A DNA stretch of 64,000 bases. It comes from Fratercula arctica (taxonomy: Eukaryota; Chordata; Aves; Charadriiformes; Alcidae). A program made the position numbers and the translations under genes. The first letter of the stretch is position 1. The number at the start of each line of letters is the position of its first letter. Below the pieces are notes generated by a model that saw only the letters and a program-made list of their open reading frames with translations, was not told the DNA's origin and did no database searches. Positions 22,164 through 34,100 of this stretch are shown here, piece by piece. The DNA lies in assembly GCA_947846985.1 (NCBI GenBank), contig CANTUZ010000002.1, positions 135,927,889 through 135,991,888 on the forward strand, given 5' to 3'.

Positions 22164-25100
22164 GTGAGTGCCCGGCGCGGTGCGGGACACCTGCCGGCAG
22201 GTCCCCGGGAGCAGCGCCAGGGACCTGCCCGCTGCGCCTCGCACCGAGCCCTTGCCCAGAGCGGGAATAAGCTCGGTGGCGCTTTTTTTTTTCTTTTTTC
22301 TTTTTTTTTTTTTTTCTTTTAACCTTGAGATGCCACCTGCGCCTGAGCAGCGAGCCCGGCGCGCAGCGCGGTTTTGCCCTGGAGCATCTCTTGGTTTCCT
22401 ACTGTCGTTCCTTTACTTCGGTCACGGAGCAAGGAAGAGGGGAGGACGGGGCGCTGCTCCAGCAGGACGGGGTGGCCTCTAGAAGGGCGCCCCGGTAAAA
22501 CCCCAGCCTCAGGCTCCAAGGCTCGGGGACTGCTGGCTCCCTGCCTTGGTCCCCAGGTGGGACTTCCCCTCCTCTGCGTTGCCGGCACCGGCAGCCCGCA
22601 CAGGTGGTGCATTGTGATGTATGTTACGATGTACATTACATGTACGTTAAACATGTACATTAAAACATTCCGGTTTCTAGAGTGAGGGTTATCACTTATG
22701 TCCCCCGAGCTTCATGTCTTTTCCCACTGAGCTTCTTAACGCTGTCTTGCAGGACCCGCTCACTGGCACGAACACTTCCCCATCGCCAATGGAGAGCGCC
22801 AGTCCCCCATTGCCATCAGCAGCAAGGCGGCCAAGTACGACTCCTCGCTGAAGCCTCTCAGCTTCAGCTACGACGCCGGCACGGCTCGAAGCATCGTCAA
22901 CAACGGGCATTCCTTCAACGTGGAGTTTGATGATTCTTCCGACAAGTCAGGTGAGACCTCATCTTTGTGTGCACGGGTAGAGGTGGAAGAAACTGCTGCT
23001 AAAATGTCTACTGAGGCCATAGGGTTTTTTTTAAAGACAAAAAATACCAAAGTGTTTTGGCTTCACTAAGGTCGGGATTCAGCCCTTAAGGATTCAGCAT
23101 CCCATACGGCTTCTTTACACTAGAAGGAAGCTGAGCTCCTGTTAGAAGAAAGCTAAGCCTATCTGGGCAGTTTGGAGTTGCCCTGCTCTAAACTCCAGAG
23201 AAGTTATTTGCTTTCTTTATGTTTGTTTATGTTTCTTCATGATTTAGATAAGGGCTCAGCTGTGGAGTGAAAAAAAAAAAAAGGCTATTTGACAAGAACA
23301 ATTTTAGGCATAGCTCATCACAAGCTATCGACCAAATGGTTAAAAGAAGAGGCAAAATACATAATAGGAGGAAATTGTCCTTAGAATAACAAAGGATTAC
23401 AGTTCACAACTTGAAGTGGAAATAGTTTGGAAATAGTTTCTTTAGTTATCAAAATATTATTTCATATTTCTGAAGCCAATATGCTTCCAGGTTAGTAGAG
23501 AAACAGGAATGATTAGAAAATACCTCTTTGTTCTCTTGTAATTTAAACAAGTATTATCCCTGACATTTCTTGACGCTGGGCTTTCTAGATAAAGATAATA
23601 TATCTGACACATTCCTACAAAGTTTGCTAGCAGGCAATCGTTCCACAGCGTCTTACTGTTCATCCTACTGTATGGTGAAATTAAGCACTGAATCCTGCAA
23701 ACCTTTTACTAATCCTTACTGAAAGGAACGGCCGCACTGATGGACGGTTGCAACAACGGTTTTGTAGCTTGTCTTTGATTGTAGTTTTTCAGCTGGCTGA
23801 ATCTGCAGAAATCATCACCCTGCTACAATGAATGTGCCTCTATTTTTAGTTTAGACGGCAAAAACAATCCCATTGTAAGTCACTGTCTTCTCTAGGCACT
23901 GCCTGATTTAACTTCCTTGAGCGAGTGCCCTGTTTTTCCTAAGCATTTTGCTGGCAATGCCATTTAGGGAATGGTGCTGAAAACAAATAATCCATGCCCA
24001 CTAAAAATGTGGAGGGGTTGCAGGTAATGTAATATAACTGTATAACAGACATTCAGCATTACACTAAGAATTTGACTTTGTATTTTAATTACAGTCTTTA
24101 TACTGAACAATGTTAGGCAGCCAGCTAAAAGTGTTCACAGTCATATAAATGCACGTAGGTCCATGTATAATTTGGACAGAGCATCCATATTAATATTTGT
24201 ATGGTTTAAAGGAAAAAAAAAAGGGGAAAGATAGTCTGGCTTCTTAGTGTTTATTTTTCTCAGTGCATTTTCAGCACTGAGAAGCTGAAGGAGCTGAATG
24301 CACGTTCGTTTAACAGTGTCATGGGGAATAAGGTGAATGATTCAGAGTACAAAAAAAGGGATTATCTTTTCACCAGATGTGTGTGAATCTGCTCTCGCTG
24401 AGCTCTAAGGAAACAGGTTCAGATCCCCGTGGTATAACAAAACTATTATGTGTTCACTTTGTGTGTGCATAAGTTTGGAAAGACTGTGAAAACTATTTGG
24501 TAACTTGTGAGGAAAAAATGGCAGGAACGTAATAATAATCTAAAGAAATGCCTGTAGGAAGAATACTTTTTATGAGGAAAGTCGGTGCAGAACCAGAACA
24601 TCTGTGACAGGGATCCTCTGACAGATACGCAGTGACACAGCTTTCAGAGTGGGAGGGTAGGAGATGCAAGTAGAAACATTCTCAGTAACTCTACTAGCGA
24701 ATCAGAAACTGATTATTCTTTAGGGGAAAAAAAAGCATTAAACAGATCTCTCTGAGGCCAGGTAAGGGCGGATCCTTCAGGATCACACTTACTATTGAAA
24801 ATTAAAATGCATAGAATCTACCTGGCAGCATGCTTAATGGCTTCATTTGTATGCAGTTAACTAGGTAACCTACTTTCCTTACACTAAATAGAGCTGTCTG
24901 ACTTGACTGTGCTTGATTCACTCCTATTTCTGAATTTGAGACTATAGCGTGTGTACCAAATTCTTGGTTAGACATCACACACCATCAGAAGGAGAAGCTA
25001 TGTGAAATGATGTGATGTGCTGGTATGTTTTACAGAAGACAATGCAACAAAAGCCTGTAAATACTTCCCACAGGGTTTAGTGACTGTTCCTATGAGCTAT

Positions 25101-28100
25101 CCCATATGCAGTAATGAATTATCTGTGGTAGTAGGCGCAAAATGAAGTAATAAGATCATTGTGTGCAATTACTCATGTCTCAAAGATTCTTCGCAAACAA
25201 AGAAGTAGATCCACTCATTAAGAATCTTCAGGCTCATAACTAATGACACTTAAGTAAATGGAACAGCAGTTCCACACACCAGCAAAGGTATTATTGTCTG
25301 TATGATGACTCCTTGCTCTTCAGGGTATGCAAAATGAGTTATTGCAATAAAAAATACAGGTAGTAATAGTACAGTAAAAATAGATAAAAAAGCCAAAATA
25401 CATGTTTGGATAAAACTTTGAAAGTAGCTGTTCCTTATTTCCTTGATTTCAAAAAAATATGTAATGTGAATACTGTTGGTCACAATTAACAAGAAGTAGA
25501 TATCAGAATAATCAAAACTTCGATGTAAAATATTTTTCCCCCAAATAAGTCTCATCCTCCCAAATGTATATTTGTTAGGTTATTTGTGTGCATACAAGAA
25601 TATGTAGTATAAAGCTTCTGCCCGTACCAGTGGAAACCTAAAAACCTAAAAAGAAAAAAAAAAAGGATTTCTTAAAATGATATCCCGTCTATATTCTTTA
25701 GCATAGTGAGGCTGTAAAATAAAAGTTTAACTTTTTAAATAAAAATAACCTATGTGCAATTTATGTGACTAATATATCTTCACAGAAGAAAATGCTTTCT
25801 TCTCTGTTCTTCAAAGATCCCTTTACTAATAGGTGGAGCTTTATAGACATAACTCTTGATTCAGGTTGTAATTATGCCTGTGACCTATACAATTTTCTCT
25901 GACAATGATGTCTTAATAGAGAAAGGATGTTAAAATCTTTGTGATAGCTTTAGTACCTGACTTGGTTTTACTTCCTTGTTAATTTTATTAGATATGCTTA
26001 GATGCTACTAAGCATGCTTAGAAAAAACCTCTTCCTGAGCAATTACACCCAGTACTCCCAAATAGAAATTTAAATTCTTGTACTACAACCTTTGAATTTC
26101 TTGGGCTATGTGACAGCTGTTATATTCCAGAATACACCTCTAAAGGCTCAGTCAGTTCCCAAAGTGAATCCCCTTTGTATTTCACAGTTGCTAGTCGGTA
26201 GAAATGGTGTACCGGAAGAAAACTCACAAGCCAGCATTGCCATGTCCATGAACAATTTTGTTGTTTGCTGAAATTCCAGGATTTTCTTTTAGATAAAAGG
26301 ATGTCTTCTGTCTTGTTTCCTCAAAGTCTTTTGGAATGTTTTCTTGGACTTGTATGGAGAAGGCAAACAGTGAACTTCCTCTTACAGTTGTTACTTAGGT
26401 TCTCTTCTCCTTCAGCTCATGCAGTTGCTTTCTTAGTTGTCATGTCTACTGTCTTTTAACAGTGGTGAAAGTTCAAGTATTTATAGGCATTCATCTTTAA
26501 AATTTCTATAACTTAAATAAAAGCAAAAATTCATTAAGATAAGAGTTCACCAGGAATAAAACTACAAATGCAAGTTCATCCAGTCTTGTATCCCGGGATC
26601 TGACCTTCCACGTATGAGTGAAGCAAATGGTGCTGTTAACTGTTAAATTATAATAATGGACCTTATTTTAGGAACTCTATAGCAAATACCCTCATTAAGG
26701 GTACAAATTCTATCATATTAAACACTTCATATTATAGTCTGCTGTAAGGGCAAGCGTGTAGTTTCACTCACTTTAAAAGACAGAAGTAAACAGAAGCTTC
26801 TCAGAGCTGTAAAACCACAGGAAGTGACTTGCATCAAGAAAGCCTCAAGAGCTCAAGATTTTGCAACATACTTACAATGTGTTCTCTGTGTAAACTTCAT
26901 GGAAAACTTTCGAGAATTCACCTAAAACCTGAAATTGCAATGGGGAACTCTCACAGCAGTAAGCGCTGTATCAGTATTCTCTGATCATGTGTATGACCAA
27001 CTTAAAAAAGGAAGAACTGGCTGTTCGTGTTTTGGATGGGTGTACTCTGGGGAAAAAGACCTGTCCAGATGGTGAATGGAGTTAAATCCAGTTGGTGGCT
27101 GGTCACAAGTGGTGTTACCCAGGGCTCAGTATTGGGGCTGGTTCTGATTGATATCTTTATCAATGATCTGGACGAGGGGATTGAACGCACCCTCAGTAAG
27201 TTTGCAGATGACACCAAGTTTGGCAGGAGTGTTGATCTGCTTGAGGGTAGGAAGGGTCTACAGAGGGATCTGGACAGGGTGGATCGATGGGCTAAGGCCA
27301 ATGGTATGAGGTTCAACAAGGCCAGGTGCTGGATCCTGCAGTTGGGTCACAACAACCCCATGCAACGCTACAGGCTTGTCGAAGAGTGGTGGAAAAGCTG
27401 CCTGGTGGAAAAGGACCTGGGGTTGTTGGTCAACAGCCAGCTGAATGTGAGCTGGTGGTGTGCCCAGGTGGCCAAGAAAGGCCAATGATGCCTGGCTTGT
27501 ATCAGAAGTAGTGTGGCCAGGAGGACTAGGGAAGTGATTGTCCCCCTGTACTTGGCATTGGGGAGCCCCACCTTGAGTACTGTGTCCAGTTTTGGGCCCC
27601 TCACTATGGGAGGGACATTGAGGTGCTGGAGCATGTCCAGAGAAGGGCAATGAAGCTGGTGAGGGGTCTGGAGCACAAGTCTTATGAGGAGCAGCTGAGG
27701 GAACTTGGATTGTTTAGCCTGGAGAAAAGGAGGCTGAGGGGAGACCTTATTTCTCTCTACAACTACCTGAAAGGAGGTTGCAGTCAGGTGGGGGCCTGTC
27801 TCTTCTCCTAAGTAACAGGCAATAGGATGAGAGGAAATGGCCTCAAGTTGCACTAGGGGAGGTTTAGATTGGATATTAGAAAAAATTTTTTACACTGAAA
27901 GGATTATTAAGCATTGGAACAGGCTGCCCAGGGAACTTGTTGAGTCACCATCCCTGGAGGTATTTAAAAGATGGGAAGATGTGGATCTGAGGGACGTGGC
28001 ATAGTGGTAACTTGGCAGTGCTAGGTTAACGGTTGGACTTGATGATCTTAAAGGTCTTTTCTGACCTAAATGACTCTATGATTCTAAGTCAATCAGCAAT

Positions 28101-31100
28101 TAATTTATTCCATAACAAGAATATTAAAATATTATATTTTAGCTGTAGAGCCTGACAGACGTGAATTGCAACTATGGTGTAAAGCTCTAGAGACGTTAAT
28201 AAGTGTCCTGATAATTTCTGCTGGTGGACGAGTCTCTTAATTATTTCCTTTTCCTTCATTGCTGCTAAGCTAAAGATAATATAGAAATCCAAGACAGAGT
28301 CCCAAATAAATCTGACACTTTTTGCAGGTATTCAGTCATAGTAGGACTTAAAATTATGAGGAGACCTAGGGAAATAGAAATACTGTATTGACCTTGGAAT
28401 TAGCACCCCCTGTGAGACTTTCAGTAGTTGTAATCAAATCCGTTGCCAAATATAACTGTAAATATGAATGAGGAAGCTTCAACTATGACTTGCTGTAAAC
28501 AAACCAATTTATTTTGTTATATTTGTTATTCAACAGCCAGTACATCATTAGCACTGCTTGGTTGGCAGTGTGTTAACTCTGAAAGTTCTGCCACTGTTGC
28601 TCTTCTCATACACTTCTGCCCCAGCAGGTAAACTGAGGAAGAAACACACAGGTCAGTTGTCCTTAAGGCACAACTTTTAATCCAAGTCACTGGGCTATTT
28701 TTAGGCTTCCCAGCTCAGAAGATGTAACATTAGCTATGCCAGAACATTATTGCATGTTAGCGGTATACAGTCATGGATTGAAGGTCCACAATGCAGTGTA
28801 GCCTAAATAATGTGCTGGCCCTTTTGAATCATAAGTCAGGGAACTGCTTGCTTACAGATTATAGTATTCAGACACCTGCCTATGTGTCACAAGTACTTTT
28901 GTGCACTGCTTGACTAGAAAGTCATAGGTCCCAGAGGATGTCTGATCATTAAGTCATTTCTCTAGTGAACTGGGATCACCAGAAGCTGCAAAGGCTACGA
29001 AAGCAGATGACTTAAGAATAGTTCTAGTGCTTCCAGGAACTGGAAGGGAAGATGAGAGGGCTTCAGATCAGTCCTGCATGTTTCAAGCCTTCAGTTCTTT
29101 ACAGAGTCCAAAACTGCCCTTCTTCACTTAACATCAGCTTTTTTTTTTTTTTTAAAACATGCAACTTCTGAGCAGAAATTTGGCATGGATTGTGTGTTTA
29201 AGAATCGTGGCAACTTCCTTCCCTTCTTCCAGATCCCTCCTCTAGAGGTGCTTTTAGTGCAAAACCAGGAGAAACTAGTCAGCTGTTATCAGCTAGGGCC
29301 ACTTGGAAAAGTTTATTTTTAAGACGTAATGAAGCTGTGTGCCAGATGTCACCATGACTACTCTTCCCAGCTGATACATTTGTTCAATTACTGATAGGCA
29401 TGAGGGACTGCTGCTTACTTAGAGGTAATGTTCACACCTTAAGCCTGTTCATCCTTCATTAGATCTCAACGTAGTATGAGCACCATGTCCAATACACAAT
29501 TTTCAGTACTGTAAGCAGTCACTGAGACTAATATTATAGCTATTACCATCAGAAATTAAACCAATTGTTACTTTTAAAATTTTAATACTTCCAACTCCGT
29601 TATTAAAGTCATTGTCAGCTCATATGATGTGAAACATGAGGATTGAAGGCTGATCAGGGTCTCAGTACAGCACCTTACAGCTCTCAATCTCCCTTTAAGA
29701 GACTACATGAGAAATAAACTCCACTGGTCCCAGGGAGCGGGAGGAAAGTTAAGAACCTAAATGACTTTGTGTCCTTAAGCAGGTCAGAGTCTCTCTGGCT
29801 GCTACCCAGTCTGGATCAAATAGTTCAGATGAGGTGAATGGGAATCACTGACCCGCTGCCGATACACATGTCTGCAGACCTGCTGCATTTTGGCAGATGT
29901 TTCATTCCAGTCTATCTCTGTGGAACATCCCTGCTGCCTTATCAGACTAACCCTCTAGCAAGGTCAGACTAGGGTTGGGTTTTTTCTTATGAGATACCAA
30001 TTACGTAGTTTTTCTCTTGGTGAAACCTGTTACAGATGTTTTCTGCAAGTATGATCCCTACAGTCAGATACTTGCGTGTTGTCTTACTCTCTTGCCTGTC
30101 ATGATACAGTGTCCTAGGAGGAATGTCTGAAAGAGATAACATAAAGAAGGAAGAATCACACAAAATGTGACGCTCTGTACTCCAAGTTTCACAGAAGCGA
30201 CAGCTTACCCTAACTGAACTCTTTAGTCTGTCAGACAGTGAAGCCCATCCTTGCATAAGAACATGAGGCTAATCCCTGAGCATCGTCATAAGAGCCTTTT
30301 TTGTGCCATTAATAGTACATGGTGCTCAAGAATTTTTTTTTTCTGAAGTAGTACTTCATCTACTTTGTCTCCTCAAGGCCTGTTTTCTATCATACAGATG
30401 TCTGTGTATACACAAAAGCTTGCAGAACATAAACATTAATGTATATACTATGCATATATTTACATATACGTATATCTACAAGGTCATATACACCTGCACA
30501 GCTACTATAGGCTGTTACAAAATCATGGCTTTCTTTATGCCAGAACAACGTGTGTGCAAGAGGGCTGTCCTCAGAGGTAGACGCTTGCAACGACCTGCTG
30601 CTAGGCTTTTGCTTGGTGGAATCTCAGTTAGAACTAAACATCCTAAGATTTGAGCTGTGGCCATCCATCGTGCTGTAGTGGAGCCATTATTTCGGCTACT
30701 GGAAGGGGCTTTGCTGTCAGTGATTTCCACTTGAACATTTACTCTGAGAAAATGCAGAATGAGAAACAGACTTTACAGTAGTATTTTTTTTTTTAACACG
30801 CTGATTTGTATGACAGGAAGGGCTTCGTTCTAACTCATGAAATGATCTTGTAGTTCAGCCATTTTGATTATTTCTTTGATAGGTTGATGAGATTTATTAG
30901 TCTCCTGCTCTCTGTAGAGAGAATATCCCATAGTCGGTAACTAAATAACAGAATTTTTGCAATTCAGATGTGGATGCTGACCCTTCCTGAAGAAAGGTAT
31001 GAAGTGGTCCACAGTATATTTTTTTTTTTTTACAGAGCTATTCTGTTCTACATGGGAAAGGTAACTACCTGGTGACTTGTCCTGACTTAGACCAGTGAAG

Positions 31101-34100
31101 TTATGTGGCCTCAGTAAACAGATGTCCCAAATGCAGCAAAATGGCCTTGGATATCTGTATGTTTCCAAATATCCTGAGAAAGGGTGATAGAGACAAATCG
31201 AATTCACCTTCTTTATCCAAGAAACCCCACAGACATAAATGAAACAATTTGTGTGATTATTTGACTTTCCAATTGAGCGCTGCTAATACTTACATTCACC
31301 TAATTTAGAAAATGTTATGAGATCATTTAATAACAGTGCAATATAATTACTGGATGTTACTAGTGTAACTTCTCCAGTAAATGCTAGAAGGTTGAAAACA
31401 GTTACCACTTCTTAATCTAAGCAAAGTAGCTCCAAATTTGTCTCACTGTAACACTTCAAATAACTGTCAAATAGGGAAAAAAAGTTGCGTTTTCAAGCTG
31501 TGACCTCTTAGGCTGTTACAGATGTATGGAGACCAGGTTACTGATGTAGATTGTGTTGAGTAGGATGAACCTGTAAGAAAAGAATGTGTTTTCCAGGTTG
31601 GCTAGTGTTGGCTTGGCCTGGCATCTGAAGCTGTGCTATATAGCAAAAGGGGGCACAGCTACGTATGTATTTCCAGGATGGTGTACGCTAATACTAATTT
31701 CAAAAGGAAGGGAGGTAATGATGAGATGCTCAAACATGGATGAGTATTTCCCCATCCCTCAAAAAAAGGGGGTGGAAAGGTTGGACTATCATCAGTGTAA
31801 CCTGCATCGATGTTCACGGAACAGGGAAGTTCCTGCTGTGACTGTTGCTCTGATTCTTGATGAACTTTTACTTTGCAAAAGGTGGTAGCATTTGTGGTTT
31901 AAAAAGCTTGCACTGGAAAAAAAAAAAAAAATGAAGCTCTAACATTTCTACTTTGCCTTTTTTAAGCTTTAATTTTAATTTTTATTTGTTTGGAAAGTCT
32001 GAGAAGTATTAAAAAAAAAAACTGCTTAATGTAAGCTAGAACAAGAAGGGCTGTTCTGTAATTAAGCCTGCTGAATTTGTATTCATTTACACTAATCTAA
32101 TTATTACTTTCTTTGAATGCTCTGCTGTGAGTCAAAATGAGCTAGTGCTGGATTTGAGAACCACAGAATGAGAAAAGTAAGCAAAAACCGCAAAGAGATT
32201 TTTTTTTGTGCATCTTTTGAGTTTTACAAGACTATAGCAAACAGTAGAGAAATAACACTGCAAATGGATTTAAGAAGATTGCATGGTTCTGCTTTTCAGC
32301 ATGCTTTCCATCAATTAACAATGGCAAATTAACCTGTGCTGCGCTAGTGCTTTGAGGTTGAGGAATGGTGGAACCTCAGTCCATTTGTACCTGCAACGAG
32401 CAGCAAGTCCATCAGCTAAAGGAACTGAAACTGAAACATTGCAGCCCCATGGCATTGATTTTAAATTAAACGTGATATTGTGTGGATTAAATGATTTTGC
32501 ATCTGTAAAGACATAGCAACCAATTACTTCATTTTCGGAAGGAGCTAATGCACATTCACGGTCGCCGTTCTGAAAAAAAGGATTATGATTTGTAGTCCTG
32601 TGCTTGAAACAGTTTTGCTTCTTGCCAACTAGCACGTGCAGAAACACGAAAGTAGAATAAGATATGTTCCTATTTAATGACACTAAGTAGCCATTCTTCT
32701 TTGCATCACATAGCTTGGCAATAGGTAGGGCAAGTCTTGGGTCTCTTGGCTGTTCAGTGTTGGCTACAGTATTGGAAACTACAAAGGCTGCAGTGGAACA
32801 TATATTTACATTTCTCAAATAGAAATACATGTTGGGAGACTTCTAAATATACTTACCAAAGAAGGAGCCCCAGGCAAATGCTAAATTTGTCCACTGAACC
32901 CAAATTTTGCATGTGAAAGGCACAGCAGTGGAAACTAACATGTTTTATATAAAATCTTACATTTAATTTTCATGTATTCCAGTTTTTTAGTCAAATCCTT
33001 CTCACCACTTTGAGTTCCCTATTGCCAAGTATCCATGGCCTTTGTTGTCCATGCTTGCTTATAATCGGAATTATACAAAACTGAACAGACAGTGACCTTT
33101 TCCTATCTGCCTTTGATGTATATTTTCCACACATGCACGTATTGTGATAGTGTCTAGGCTAATTGCAGACTGAAAGGAAAGCATCTTTACACCACAGAAC
33201 CATTTTGTTTGTGGCACATACACAGAGCATACTTACATGTAATATCTGATGTCAACACTCTTCTGTCACTTTATTTTACAAATATATATGTATAGAGAGA
33301 GAAATCGATCTTTAAGATACGTAACACTTCAAATTAAATTTAAAAAATATTTTTTTAATTTTAAATATTTACATCTTAAATGTTTAATTGTGAATTTGAG
33401 ACGCTTAGCAAAAAAAAAAAAAAAAGACCAAACCACAAACCAGTGTGAAACCTTTCTCTAATAACTTAGATAAATAGCTCTATTTAATGGAACTATTTGT
33501 TATTGTTCTGTGCTTTATGCTGCGCTGGGGGAGACGTTGCCTGTGCCTTGAGCATTTTGCGGTAATAGGGCTCGATCCTGCATGTCATAATGGTGATTGG
33601 TCACAGATTAAATACAAGGTTAAAACGAACAAGCAGAATAAGGGAGCTCAGGGGAAATTGCTCCCGTATAATTGAAAGTGTGGCTGGGCCCTCCACTTCC
33701 AGCAGTCCCAGAGCAGGAATAGTGGCAGATAGTGGAAAGCATAAGTAACCGCCTCACTTCCAATCCAGGTTTTAAAAATAATCTGCCTCTGCAGGCATTG
33801 CCATTCTCACCACCATTTTTTTTTTTTTTTAAAACTTGTTCTTGAGGAGTGAAGGATGGGAGGGACAGGAGACTTGGATTCACAGCCCTGCAATGCCTTG
33901 CCCTGCGCCCAGCGCTTTACCTTGCTGCAGCTAACAGGTGTTTAGGTTTAATTTGGAACAAAAAGCATTTTACTCAATCCAATCCACCACAGGGTTTGCA
34001 GGATTAAGGCCTAAATGGATAAAGTGTCTAAAATGAAGGGATAGAGTACGTTAGTAAGTGAAAGGTGATTTGGTCTTCAAGTGTACTTTCATGGAATAAT

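Larger units (their letters stand above)
21060..22260 (+). promoter_or_regulatory. CA2: CA2 CpG-island promoter
   Basis: CpG density rises from about 21,090 and is highest at 21,430-22,240, covering the proximal promoter, exon 1 and the start of intron 1. Proximal elements on the plus strand are two GC boxes, CCGCCCCC at 21,967-21,974 and 21,989-21,996, a CACCC box at 22,006-22,014, and the TATA element at 22,056. CACCC plus GC boxes suit an erythroid and osteoclast/epithelial expressed gene. Chicken CA2 is known to be induced during red-cell maturation and controlled by thyroid-hormone receptor/v-ErbA, but I did not identify a specific response element here with confidence. Confidence 0.8.

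Noticed and set aside
25250..25555. 101-codon minus-strand ORF with two hydrophobic stretches
   Set aside because: Phe/Ile/Leu-rich translation is expected from T-rich DNA on that strand. There is no motif, no splice context and no start of note.
27027..27853. Several ORFs of 60-161 codons on both strands
   Set aside because: All lie within a truncated CR1. Only the plus-strand frame is the LINE polymerase remnant; the rest are shadows.
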